Source: Candidatus Omnitrophota bacterium
GTDB lineage: Bacteria > Ratteibacteria > UBA8468 > B48-G9 > JAFGKM01
Length of the DNA: 64,000 bases
Reading direction: 5' to 3'
Assembly (NCBI GenBank): GCA_023819375.1
Contig: JAMWDI010000004.1
Location: 62,001-126,000 of the forward strand
The position numbers and the translations under genes were made by a program. Below the pieces are notes generated by a model. It worked only from the letters and a program-made list of their open reading frames with translations. It was not told the origin of the DNA and made no database searches. Shown piece after piece: positions 27,436 to 36,421 of the stretch; positions within the stretch are counted from its first letter, which is position 1, and each line of letters starts with the position of its first letter.

Positions 27436-29337
27436 GTGTTTATTTTAAATTTACTTTTTTTCCTTTTAAATAGTTTTCTTCTTGCTGGAATTTTTGGAAT
27501 ATCTTCTTTCATAGAATTTATTTGTTCTTTCATAATATTTTTTTATTCACAAATTCTTACTTTTTCTATAATTCTTGGACTTTTAAAACTTCTTTATCCT
27601 CAATATCTTTTAATTTTTTCTGTTCTTTTATTTTTTTTAATTTTGCCTCATATTAAAAAATTTAAATTACCAGAAATAAAAATAATTCCCAAAAAAATTG
27701 CAATTGCTCTTTCATTTGTTATATCTTGCCATATTTTAAGGATAATAATCGGCCTTCCATTGCCTCCTTTAGAAACAGATGGACTTTTATATCATTTACC
27801 TTTTGCTGTTCATTATTACAAAACACATTCAGTTTCTTTGCCAAATCTTTATTTCACAGATATTGCAATGACCTATTATCCGATAGGAGGAGAAATTTTT
27901 TATTTTTTTTCACTTCTTTCAAATAAAGAATTTTTACTAAAATATACACAATTTCCTTTTCTAATTCTTGGTTCTTTTTCTTTGTTTTTGCTTTCAAAAT
28001 CTTTTGGTTTTTCTGATTTCCTTTCATTTTTTATTTCTTCCTGTTTTTCTCTTCTGAAACCTGTTTTATTTGAATCTTCTATGTGTTTTGTTGATTTGAT
28101 TATGGCTGCAACTTTTATTTCGACATTATATTTTTTAAGAAAAAATGAAAAAAAATATTTATCCTTTGCAATTTTGTCTTTATCTATTTTATTTTCAGTG
28201 AAAACATTATCTATTATTTTTGGGCTTTTAACAATACCATTCTTAATTCAAAAAAGAAAGGGTAAATACTCAAAATTTTTTTATGTTTCAATATTTCACT
28301 TTTTATTTTTCGGTCTATTCTCATATTGGAGAAACTTAATTTTAACAGGAAATCCTTTTTATCCAGCAGAAATAAAAATTGGGAAATTTATTTTATTTAA
28401 AGGAGCATATGAATATCCTGAAATTTCAATTTTGACAAAAATAAAAATGTTATCAAAAATTCTTGCTTTTTCTTCACTTCATATTGATCCATCTTTTAAT
28501 TTAAAAATAATTCTTCTGTTATTTTTTCTGATTTCTTTTGCCTTATCATTCAATAAAAAAGATATTTTTTTGTTTTATCTTATTTTTCCAGTTTCTATTT
28601 TTCTATATTGTTTTCTTATTCCACCACATTATTATCAAATAAGACATCTTTTGCCTGTTTATTGCATATTATCTATTTCTCTATTTCATCCATTTAAAAA
28701 GTGGGAATATTTCTGTATTCCTGTATTTCTGTATATATTTTTCTCATCTTTTAAAAATATATTTATTCCTAAAATTTTCATTGTATTTTTCATTTTTGTC
28801 ATTCCTGTTTATGTTGTATCACATTTTAAAAAAACTCTTCTTTATTTTATCTTGCTTTTAATAAGCCTTTCTTTTTTCATTTTTGAAATAGAAAAAACAA
28901 AATTCATCTATGAAAAAATAAAGTTTGAGTTTTGGAAAGTATTTTATGCAGAAGAGGGAAGAATTTGGGAGTTTATTCAAAGAAATTCAGGTAAAGGTAA
29001 GAATATTGCTTATGTTGGAAGTTTTTTTATATATCCTATTTATGGAGATAAAATTCAAAATAATCTTTTTTATCAGTCAATAAATTCAATTGATACACTT
29101 CCCATTTTTAAATATAGGAAAAAAATAAAATTTCCAGATGAGAATGTTGAAAATCTGTACAGGAATAATCCTAATTTCAATCTCTGGCTTTATGGTTTGA
29201 AAAAGAAGAAAGTTGAATGGATACTTGTTAAAAAGGATAAAGATTATATTGAGAAAAGATGGATTGAGGAAAATCCAGAATTATTTAGATGTATTTTTTC
29301 CAATAGTTATGCTGAAATTTATGAATTTCTTTTTTAA
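27436..29337 (+). CDS. Polytopic membrane protein resembling GT39/ArnT-type glycosyltransferases
   Basis: A 633-residue, very hydrophobic protein with about a dozen membrane segments and a C-terminal soluble domain (~500-633). The first loop contains PPLETDGLLYHLPFAVHYYKTH, shown in part, reminiscent of the Asp-containing catalytic loop of dolichyl/undecaprenyl-phosphate-dependent glycosyltransferases, followed by YPIGGEIFYFF. It should transfer a sugar from a lipid carrier on the outer face of the membrane, but the acceptor is unknown. Start is GTG at 27436 with no ribosome-binding site, so expression probably depends on coupling. Its stop codon overlaps the stop of apt on the other strand. 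Confidence 0.6.
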   Translation: MFILNLLFFLLNSFLLAGIFGISSFIEFICSFIIFFYSQILTFSIILGLLKLLYPQYLLIFSVLLFFLILPHIKKFKLPEIKIIPKKIAIALSFVISCHILRIIIGLPLPPLETDGLLYHLPFAVHYYKTHSVSLPNLYFTDIAMTYYPIGGEIFYFFSLLSNKEFLLKYTQFPFLILGSFSLFLLSKSFGFSDFLSFFISSCFSLLKPVLFESSMCFVDLIMAATFISTLYFLRKNEKKYLSFAILSLSILFSVKTLSIIFGLLTIPFLIQKRKGKYSKFFYVSIFHFLFFGLFSYWRNLILTGNPFYPAEIKIGKFILFKGAYEYPEISILTKIKMLSKILAFSSLHIDPSFNLKIILLLFFLISFALSFNKKDIFLFYLIFPVSIFLYCFLIPPHYYQIRHLLPVYCILSISLFHPFKKWEYFCIPVFLYIFFSSFKNIFIPKIFIVFFIFVIPVYVVSHFKKTLLYFILLLISLSFFIFEIEKTKFIYEKIKFEFWKVFYAEEGRIWEFIQRNSGKGKNIAYVGSFFIYPIYGDKIQNNLFYQSINSIDTLPIFKYRKKIKFPDENVENLYRNNPNFNLWLYGLKKKKVEWILVKKDKDYIEKRWIEENPELFRCIFSNSYAEIYEFLF

Positions 29338-29846
29338 AATTTAATCAAAGAAAAAACATCATAATCCTTTAATTTTTCTCTTCCTTTAAGTTCTTCAAGT
29401 TCTACAAGAAATAATATTTTCTTTACAATTCCTCCACATTTTTCAATAAGTTTACATGATGCTAATGCAGTTCCTCCTGTAGCAAGAAGATCGTCAACAA
29501 GTACAACTTTTTCCCCTTTTGTAATTGCATCTTCATGAATTTCAATAGAATCAGTTCCATATTCAAGGTCATATTCAATTTTTACTTTTTTCCATGGAAG
29601 TTTTCCAGATTTTCTTATAGGCACAAAGCCAACACCAATTAAATAAGCAAGAGCAGACCCAAATATAAAGCCACGTGATTCAATAGCAACAATTTTTTCA
29701 ACATCTTTGGGAGTTTCTTCCTTGAAAATTTCTATAACTTTTCTGAAAGCATCTTTGTTCTGTAAAACAGGTGTGATATCTCTAAAAAGTATACCTTTTT
29801 TAGGAAAATCAGGAATCGTTCGGATCAAATTCTTTAACTCCTTCAT
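29334..29846 (-). CDS. apt: Adenine phosphoribosyltransferase
   Basis: Apt of 170 residues; converts adenine and PRPP to AMP. IRTIPDFPKKGILFRDITPVL is the family N terminus, IVAIESRGFIFG the adenine-binding region and VVLVDDLLATGGTA the PRPP-binding loop. The ATG at 29846 lies 38 bases inside the sigma-factor gene, with GGGAGG upstream. The stop codon overlaps that of the facing membrane-protein gene. In Firmicutes and others apt is often near relA, which is not the case here. Confidence 0.95.
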   Translation of the reverse strand: MKELKNLIRTIPDFPKKGILFRDITPVLQNKDAFRKVIEIFKEETPKDVEKIVAIESRGFIFGSALAYLIGVGFVPIRKSGKLPWKKVKIEYDLEYGTDSIEIHEDAITKGEKVVLVDDLLATGGTALASCKLIEKCGGIVKKILFLVELEELKGREKLKDYDVFSLIKF

Positions 29847-30645
29847 TTTTCATTTCCTCCCATTCTTCTTTTAATTTTTTCAAACATATTTTTTTTATCT
29901 GATGTATTCTTTGTCTTGTAACTCCAAGTTTTTCCGCTATTTCTTTATAACTATACTGGACACCATCTTCAAGGCCATAATATAATCTTAAGACTTTAAA
30001 CCATATATCAACATTTGCCCTCTTTTCTTTTTTCTTTATTCTCTCAAAAATTTTGTTAAGTATATCTTTATTTCTCAAAACTTCCCACATTTTTTCAGTT
30101 TTTTTATTATTCAGATTTATAATATCAAATAGGTCAACATCCTTTTCTCCATCATAAAAATCAGATGAAATTATCTTAAATTCATCAGAATATTTTTTTA
30201 GTTTTTTAACAATATTGAGAGGAACCTTTAATTCTTTTGCAAGTTCTTCATCTGTTGCATCTCTACCATATTTTAAATTATAGATATTATTAATTTCATC
30301 TATTTTTTCTTTAAACTCATGATATCTTTCAGGTACTTTTAAAATTTCAAATTCTTTCATTATTGCTCTTAAAATAAATCTTTTAATCCAAAAATAAGCA
30401 TAAGTTCCAAATTTTACCTTTTTTCTAAAATCAAATTTTTCTATTGCTTTCATTAAACCAACATTTCCCTCTGCAATCAAATCAGGTAGTATTTCAGGAG
30501 AGAAAGCATATTTTCTTGCAATATGATAAACAAGTCCCTGATTTTTTTTGATAAATTCTTCTTTTAAAGTTTTATCCCCTTTCCTTATTCTCATTATAAT
30601 TTCTTTTTCATCCTCTAAAATTGATTTTTTTGTTGCTTTATTCAT
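29809..30645 (-). CDS. Sigma-70 family RNA polymerase sigma factor (alternative type)
   Basis: A 278-residue sigma factor with region 2 (HIARKYAFSPEILPDLIAEG, shown in part, then GLMKAIEKFDF and FGTYAYFWIKRFILRAI), a region-3-like helix (GRDATDEELAKELKVP) and region 4 (YSYKEIAEKLGVTRQRIHQIKK). It lacks regions 1.1 and 1.2 of a primary sigma. In region 2.4 the housekeeping WIRQAITRAI is replaced by WIKRFILRAI, altering positions that read the -10 base pairs, so it probably directs a special regulon. ATG 30645 has AAAGG upstream and overlaps the alaS stop by eight bases; a TTG at 30672 is less likely. The apt start lies inside its 3' end. Confidence 0.85.
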   Translation of the reverse strand: MNKATKKSILEDEKEIIMRIRKGDKTLKEEFIKKNQGLVYHIARKYAFSPEILPDLIAEGNVGLMKAIEKFDFRKKVKFGTYAYFWIKRFILRAIMKEFEILKVPERYHEFKEKIDEINNIYNLKYGRDATDEELAKELKVPLNIVKKLKKYSDEFKIISSDFYDGEKDVDLFDIINLNNKKTEKMWEVLRNKDILNKIFERIKKKEKRANVDIWFKVLRLYYGLEDGVQYSYKEIAEKLGVTRQRIHQIKKICLKKLKEEWEEMKNEGVKEFDPNDS

Positions 30646-33235
30646 TTTTGACAATCCTTTTAACTTCTTCAATTATAAAATCACCATTTATATTTTTTTC
30701 CAAAACCCCACTTACAAATTTTTCGTTACCCCCTCCTCTTATATATTTAGATAAATTTTTTATAATTTTGATTGCAGAGAAATTTTTAATTAAATTATTT
30801 GAAATTTTAAAAACAAAAAAGTTCTCTTTATCTGCTTCTGAAATAAGAAAAACAAGACTATTTTTTTCTCTTTCAACAATCTTATCAGCAATTTTCCCAA
30901 CGTTTTCTTTATCAATTATTTTAATTTTACCGACAAAAAACTTTATTTCTTCATTTTCCTTTAAAATTATCTCTGGAGTTTTAAGAATCTGTTCTGTTAT
31001 TCTTTCAATTTCTAAATTTAAATACTTCTCAATCTCTTTCTTTTTATTTTCTAATTCTTCTATTAATTTTTCAATCCTATTGTAAACTTTTTCACTTTCA
31101 GATTTTAAAAGTTTTGAAATGTTTTTTAGATTATTTTCACTCTGCAAAAAATATTCAAGACAATTTTTATAAGTTATTGCCTCAATCCTTTTTAAATTTT
31201 TACCAATCGTTGAAAAAGAAGTTATATGAAACAGAAATATATCTCCTGTATTTTTTAAATGAGTTCCACCACATACTTCTTTATGAAAATCACCTGTAGA
31301 AACAACTCTAACTTTTTCACCATATTTTTCTGTAAATAAAGCAATCGCACCTTTTTCAATTGCTTCATTTATAGTCATTATTTCTGTTCTAACGTCTACT
31401 TTTTCAAAAATTTTTTTATATATAAGTTCCTCAATCTTCTTTATCACTCCCTCATCAAGTTCTGAAAAACAGACAAAATCAAATCTTAATTTGTCATCTC
31501 CTACATATGATCCTGCCTGTCTTACTTCTTTTCCAATAATTTCTCTTAATGCATAATGTAAAAGATGGGTTGAGGTGTGATTTATAGAGATCTTTTTTCT
31601 AAATTCACTATCAACTTCAAGGAAAAATTTCTCTCCAATTTTTAGTTTTTCTATTTTGCCATCCTTTATTTTTCCTATATGATAGATTAATCCATTTTCA
31701 TCAATTTGAGTGTCAATTACTTCAAACTTAAATCCTTCTTCATTATAAATTATTCCTTTATCTCCTATTTGTCCTCCTTTTTCTGGATAAAAAGGTGTTT
31801 TTTCAAAAACAAGTAAGTAAGTGTTTCCTTCTCCTTCAAAGACTCCTGAAAGTTTTGATATTTCAGATAATTTTTCATAACCTGTAAATTCAGTTTCAAT
31901 TATTCTATCCGAGATTAAAATTTCCTTCTTTTTTATTCCAATTTTTGACTTGATTTTTGAAATTTCTTTCTGTTTTTCCATAAATTTTTCAAATTCAGCC
32001 CAATCAATTTTTTTATTATTCTGGAATGCCAGTTCTTCTATCAAATCCTTTGGTATTCCATAAGTATCATAAAGTTTAAATACTATTTCTCCTTTTAATT
32101 TTTCCTCTTTTTCTTTTCTTGTAATCTCAAGGAATATTTTTCTTGAAGAGGAAATTAAATAATAAAATCTTTCCTCTTCTTCCTGAATTACCTTTTCTAT
32201 TATATTTCTATTTTCATATAATTCAGGATAAAATTCGCTCATCATATTTATTACAATCTCTGAAAGTCTAAAAAGAAATGGTTCTTTTACGTTAAGGTCA
32301 AGTCCACTTAAACATCCTCTTCTTATAATCCTTCTTAACACATATCCTCTGCCTTCATTTGATGGAAAAACTCCATCAGCAATCGCAAAAACAATACCTC
32401 TTATATGGTCAGAAATAATTCTAAAATTTCTTTTATTTTCCCTATATGAAAATCCGGTTATTTCTTCAATCTTTTTTATTATTGGAATAAAAAGATCTGT
32501 ATCATAATTGGTTTCTACTTTTTGCATAATTCTTGCTATTCTTTCAAGCCCCATTCCTGTATCAACACCTCTCCTTTTCAAAGGTAATAAAGAACCATCA
32601 GATTGTTTATCATATTGAGGAAAAACAAGATTCCAGAATTCAAGGAATCTTTCGCAATTACATCCTGGTTTACAATCTGGTTTTCCACAGCCCTTTTCTT
32701 TCCCGAAATCATAATAAATTTCTGTGCAAGGGCCACAGGGGCCTGTATCGCCTGCGGGTCCCCAGAAATTATCCTTTTCTCCGAGGGGAACAAGTTTTTC
32801 TTCTGGTAAAAATTTTTTCCATATTTCTTTTGTTTCTAAATCTTCTTTAAAATATGAAATCCATAATTTATCTTCTGGAATTTTGAGTTTTTCAACTACA
32901 AATTCAAAAGCCCATTCAATTGCTTCTTTTTTAAAATAATCTCCAAAAGAAAAATTACCAAGCATTTCAAAAAAAGTATGGTGTTTTCCACTTTCTCCTA
33001 TTTTTTCAAGATCGCTATCTTTCCCGCCTGCTCTTAAACATTTTTGACAACTTGTTGCTCTTGTATAGGGTAATGGTATATCTGTTGCCCAGAATTTTTT
33101 AAACTGAACCATTCCAGCATTTGTAAAAAGTAAAGTTGGGTCATCAAAAGGAATTAAACTACTACTTTTAACTATTTTATGGCCCTTACCTTCAAAAAAT
33201 TTTAAAAAATCTTCACGTATTTTTTTGCTTTCCAT
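30638..33235 (-). CDS. alaS: Alanyl-tRNA synthetase
   Basis: AlaRS of 865 residues with the full layout: class II catalytic core (MESKKIREDFLKFFEGKGH, TLLFTNAGMVQFK, VDTGMGLERIA), tRNA-recognition domain, editing domain with the zinc/His motif HTSTHLLHYAL and CGGTHL, and a C-Ala domain ending at the stop. It charges tRNA-Ala and clears Ser/Gly misacylation. I chose ATG 33235; a TTG three codons earlier gives an atypical N terminus. There is a 69-base gap from recX, an order (recA-recX-alaS) widely conserved in bacteria, here with an oxidoreductase and htrA in between. Confidence 0.97.
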   Translation of the reverse strand: MESKKIREDFLKFFEGKGHKIVKSSSLIPFDDPTLLFTNAGMVQFKKFWATDIPLPYTRATSCQKCLRAGGKDSDLEKIGESGKHHTFFEMLGNFSFGDYFKKEAIEWAFEFVVEKLKIPEDKLWISYFKEDLETKEIWKKFLPEEKLVPLGEKDNFWGPAGDTGPCGPCTEIYYDFGKEKGCGKPDCKPGCNCERFLEFWNLVFPQYDKQSDGSLLPLKRRGVDTGMGLERIARIMQKVETNYDTDLFIPIIKKIEEITGFSYRENKRNFRIISDHIRGIVFAIADGVFPSNEGRGYVLRRIIRRGCLSGLDLNVKEPFLFRLSEIVINMMSEFYPELYENRNIIEKVIQEEEERFYYLISSSRKIFLEITRKEKEEKLKGEIVFKLYDTYGIPKDLIEELAFQNNKKIDWAEFEKFMEKQKEISKIKSKIGIKKKEILISDRIIETEFTGYEKLSEISKLSGVFEGEGNTYLLVFEKTPFYPEKGGQIGDKGIIYNEEGFKFEVIDTQIDENGLIYHIGKIKDGKIEKLKIGEKFFLEVDSEFRKKISINHTSTHLLHYALREIIGKEVRQAGSYVGDDKLRFDFVCFSELDEGVIKKIEELIYKKIFEKVDVRTEIMTINEAIEKGAIALFTEKYGEKVRVVSTGDFHKEVCGGTHLKNTGDIFLFHITSFSTIGKNLKRIEAITYKNCLEYFLQSENNLKNISKLLKSESEKVYNRIEKLIEELENKKKEIEKYLNLEIERITEQILKTPEIILKENEEIKFFVGKIKIIDKENVGKIADKIVEREKNSLVFLISEADKENFFVFKISNNLIKNFSAIKIIKNLSKYIRGGGNEKFVSGVLEKNINGDFIIEEVKRIVKNE

Positions 33236-33304
33236 AGAATTCAAACTTAAATTAAACTTCTGACCTTAAAAATTCTATCATTTTTTTAAAAGAAATTCCA
33301 AATT

Positions 33305-33706
33305 TTAGAACATCAATTTTTCTATAATATCGTCAGGGAATCCTCTATTTTTGAGATTCAATAAAATAGATGATTTATTCTTGCCTTTTAATTTTGATAA
33401 AATATTCTTACATCTTTCAAGTTCTTCTTTAAAATCATAATTTTTTTTAAATTTTTCTAAAACTTTTTCATCAATTTTTCTTCTTTCAAGTTCTCTTAAA
33501 ATATAATAATAACCTTTACCTTTCTTTTTCAACTTTTCTACAATTTTCTGAGAAAGGGAAAAATCATCTATTAGTTTTTTTTCCTTTAAAAAATTCAAAA
33601 TTGAAGAATTTATTTCCGGAAATTTTTCTATTATTTCTTTTTCTGAATAATCCCTTTTCCCTAAGATTTTGAGAATTTTCTTTAAAATTTCTTTATCTCT
33701 GGAAAT
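33305..33706 (-). CDS. recX: Regulatory protein RecX with a non-canonical start codon
   Basis: RecX modulates RecA filaments. The frame contains a three-helix-repeat protein: RDYSEKEIIEKF, INSSILNFLKEKKLIDDFSL, KGYYYILRELERRKID and KNKSSILLNLKNRGFPDDII (each given in part). The only standard start, TTG at 33598, has no ribosome-binding site and removes the first helical repeat. The frame stays open upstream to ATT at 33706 (or ATA at 33712), just behind GAGGAG in the last codons of htrA, which is the likely start and gives about 133 residues, closer to usual RecX length. Initiation at ATT is inferred, not shown. It lies between htrA and alaS. Confidence 0.72.
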   Translation of the reverse strand: MSRDKEILKKILKILGKRDYSEKEIIEKFPEINSSILNFLKEKKLIDDFSLSQKIVEKLKKKGKGYYYILRELERRKIDEKVLEKFKKNYDFKEELERCKNILSKLKGKNKSSILLNLKNRGFPDDIIEKLMF

Positions 33707-33708
33707 TT

Positions 33709-35187
33709 TTATTTTTCTCCTCTTAAAATGACAAAACTATTCATTCCTTTATATCTGATAAGAAGCCTGACATCTGCATTTTTTGGAATACTTTTGATTG
33801 CCTTTCTATAATCAGATATGTTTGAAATTTTATAATCTCCTATTTTTTTTATTACACTTCCAACTTTAATTTTGCTTTCGTCAGCAGGGGAACCACTTTC
33901 AACATATATTACCACAACTCCTTCATTATCTTCAATTTCATACTGTGATTTTATTTCTTCTGTAAGTGAAGCAACTTTCATACCTCTCCATAATTTTTCT
34001 TCTTCATAAGCAACTTGTGTTTCTTCTCGCATTTCTCCAACAACAACAGGGATTGTAATTCTTTTTTTATCTCTCCAGACAACAATATCAACTTTTTTTC
34101 CTGGTGGTGTATTTGCTACTTTCATTTGCAAATCTCTCATATTTTCAACTGGAACTCCATCATATTCAAGTATTATATCTTCTTCTTTTATTCCATATTT
34201 TTCTGCAGGAGAATCCTTTTCAACCTGACGAACAAGAACTCCCTGAACTTTTGAAAGTCCAAAAGATTTTGCCAAATTTTCATCAAGTTCTTGTAACCAT
34301 ATGCCAAGATATCCTCTTACTACACGACCTTTTTCTTTCAATTGTGTAAAAACCCTCTTTGCAAGATTTATAGGAATAGCAAAACCAATTCCCTGTGCTG
34401 CATATGGAGCAATTATAAATGTATTTATTCCTATAACTTCTCCTCTTAAATTAACAAGAGGACCTCCTGAATTCCCAGGATTAATTGCTGCATCTGTTTG
34501 GATAAAATCTTCATACTGTGTTATACCAAAACCACTTCTTCCTTTTGCACTAACAACACCAACTGTAACTGTTTCTTCAAGTCCATATGGATTTCCTATT
34601 GCAATTACCCATTCCCCAACCTCTATTTTGTCTGAATCCCCAAGTTTAACAGGTGGTAAAGGTCTTCCAGCATTTATTTTAATAAGTGCAAGGTCCGTTT
34701 TTGGATCAGTTCCAACAACTTTTGCTTCATATTTTCTTTCATCTCCTAATAATTTAACAAGAATTTTATCAACACCTTCTATTACATGGTTATTTGTTAA
34801 AATATATCCTTCTTCATCAACTATAAAACCAGAACCAAGTCCTTCTTGTTTTCTCTTATATGTTTTTGGTTCCCTTCTTCTTGGAAAACCAAAAAATTCA
34901 TCAAAAGGAGATCTGAAAAACTCTTCTATGTCACCAAATGGATCCCAATATCTATAAGTTATAATTTTTTCTGTAGTAATCTGAACAACTGAAGGTTTTA
35001 CAGTTTTTGCTACCTGAACAAAAGCACTTTGTAAGGTTAAGGGCTCATCAAGAGAGGTTGGAGTTATAATTTGTGAATAAATCTTCTTTCCTCCTTTGAT
35101 TTTACCTACTGCACTATACCCTGTAAAAACTATTGATGAAAATACCAGACCCAAAATAAAACCTATTACAACATTTCTTCCCCTCAT
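33709..35187 (-). CDS. HtrA/DegP-type periplasmic serine protease with two PDZ domains
   Basis: A 492-residue DegP-family protease and chaperone. A signal/anchor segment (residues ~5-27) precedes the trypsin-like domain with the catalytic triad His (LTNNHVIEG), Asp (TDPKTDLALIKI) and Ser (NPGNSGGPLV), then two PDZ domains (about 290-380 and 400-490; GYLGIWLQELDENLAKSFGL and GVVVIYVESGSPADESKI, each in part). It degrades misfolded envelope proteins. AGAGGAGGG precedes the ATG by four bases. Fifty bases separate it from the oxidoreductase gene, with no convincing promoter in the gap. Confidence 0.94.
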   Translation of the reverse strand: MRGRNVVIGFILGLVFSSIVFTGYSAVGKIKGGKKIYSQIITPTSLDEPLTLQSAFVQVAKTVKPSVVQITTEKIITYRYWDPFGDIEEFFRSPFDEFFGFPRRREPKTYKRKQEGLGSGFIVDEEGYILTNNHVIEGVDKILVKLLGDERKYEAKVVGTDPKTDLALIKINAGRPLPPVKLGDSDKIEVGEWVIAIGNPYGLEETVTVGVVSAKGRSGFGITQYEDFIQTDAAINPGNSGGPLVNLRGEVIGINTFIIAPYAAQGIGFAIPINLAKRVFTQLKEKGRVVRGYLGIWLQELDENLAKSFGLSKVQGVLVRQVEKDSPAEKYGIKEEDIILEYDGVPVENMRDLQMKVANTPPGKKVDIVVWRDKKRITIPVVVGEMREETQVAYEEEKLWRGMKVASLTEEIKSQYEIEDNEGVVVIYVESGSPADESKIKVGSVIKKIGDYKISNISDYRKAIKSIPKNADVRLLIRYKGMNSFVILRGEK

Positions 35188-35237
35188 TCTTCCCTCCTCT
35201 TTATTTTATTTTTAGATGATTTTTTATTAAAAAAGGT

Positions 35238-36401
35238 TTATTTTACCTTAACCCATCTTTTTTCTTTTATTGAAATTTCAACACTTTCAAGAACTTCCTG
35301 GCATTTGACACCATCGTAAAAATTAGGCACAGGATTTTCATCTTTTGCTATTGAATTTAAAATATCAGCAACCATATTAACAAAACTTTCTCCATAACCA
35401 ATTATGTGCCCTGCTGGCCACCAGTTACCTGCATAAGGATGGGATGCATCTGTTGCTATAATTGTTCTAAATCCCTGACTATATGCTGGATCTTCTAAAC
35501 TATAAAATTTAAGTTCGTTTAATCTTTCAAGATTAAATATTATACTTCCTTTGCTACCATTAATTTCAAAAAACTGATAATTTTTTCTTCCAAGAGCAAA
35601 TCTTGTTGCTTCAAAAGAACCTATTGCTCCATTTTTGAATTTTACCAGAAAAATTGTTGCGTCATCTACATCAACAATTCCTTTTTCCTCCCCTTTTTCT
35701 GTATAAACAAGGCCTGTTTCAAGTTCTTCCTTTTCTTTTAAAACTGGCCTTTCCTTTATAAATGTTTCGCTCATTCCTATCACTTCATCAAATTCTCCTA
35801 TAAGATATCTTGCCATATCAATAAGATGAGCATTCAAATCTCCATGAGCACCACTGCCTGCAATGGATTTCTGGAGACGCCAAACAAGTGGAAAATCAGG
35901 ATCTACTATCCAATCCTGTAAATATACTGCTCTCATATGATAAATTTTTCCAATTTTGCCTTCATCAATCAATTTTTTTGCAAGTCCAATTGCAGGGAGT
36001 TTCCTGTAATTGAAACATATTGCATGTTTAACTTTATATTTTTCAACAATCTCAAGCATTTCATAGGCATCTTTTAAATTTGTAGTAAGTGGTTTTTCAC
36101 AAAAGACAATTTTACCATTTTTTGCTGCTTCAATTGCTATTTCTTTATGAGTATTTGGTGGTGTTGCAATATCTATCATATCTATATCTTCTCTTTCAAC
36201 AACCTTTCTCCAGTCCGTTTCATATTCTAACCATCCAAATTTTTCTTTTGCCTGAATTACTGCTTTTTCTGTTCTACCACAGATGACTTTCATAACAGGT
36301 TTAATAGGAAGATCAAAAAATAAAGATACATTCTTATAAGCAAAAGAATGGGCTTTACCCATAAATTTGTACCCGATAAGGCCTATTTTAATTTCCTTCA
36401 T
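35238..36401 (-). CDS. Gfo/Idh/MocA family oxidoreductase
   Basis: A 387-residue NAD(P)-dependent sugar dehydrogenase-like protein. The Rossmann N domain starts IGLIGYKFMGKAHS and has the family motif FCEKPL with the conserved Lys; GSGAHGDLNAHLIDMARYL carries the catalytic Asp and His of the C domain. Such enzymes oxidise inositols or sugars such as myo-inositol or keto-sugars; the substrate cannot be told from sequence. A very strong GGGAGGGGGG site precedes the ATG. It sits 20 bases after recA, an unusual neighbour, so its position probably reflects operon drift and not a DNA-repair role. Confidence 0.88.
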   Translation of the reverse strand: MKEIKIGLIGYKFMGKAHSFAYKNVSLFFDLPIKPVMKVICGRTEKAVIQAKEKFGWLEYETDWRKVVEREDIDMIDIATPPNTHKEIAIEAAKNGKIVFCEKPLTTNLKDAYEMLEIVEKYKVKHAICFNYRKLPAIGLAKKLIDEGKIGKIYHMRAVYLQDWIVDPDFPLVWRLQKSIAGSGAHGDLNAHLIDMARYLIGEFDEVIGMSETFIKERPVLKEKEELETGLVYTEKGEEKGIVDVDDATIFLVKFKNGAIGSFEATRFALGRKNYQFFEINGSKGSIIFNLERLNELKFYSLEDPAYSQGFRTIIATDASHPYAGNWWPAGHIIGYGESFVNMVADILNSIAKDENPVPNFYDGVKCQEVLESVEISIKEKRWVKVK

Positions 36402-36421
36402 CCCCCCTCCCTTTTAAAAAT

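Noticed and set aside
30621-31085. 154-codon plus-strand frame opposite the end of alaS
   Set aside because: Low-complexity antisense product; alaS is intact on the other strand.
34301-34957. 218-codon open frame on the plus strand opposite htrA
   Set aside because: It is wholly antisense to the catalytic domain of the HtrA protease, whose motifs are intact, and its product is Ser/Pro-rich with no recognisable motif and no ribosome-binding site.
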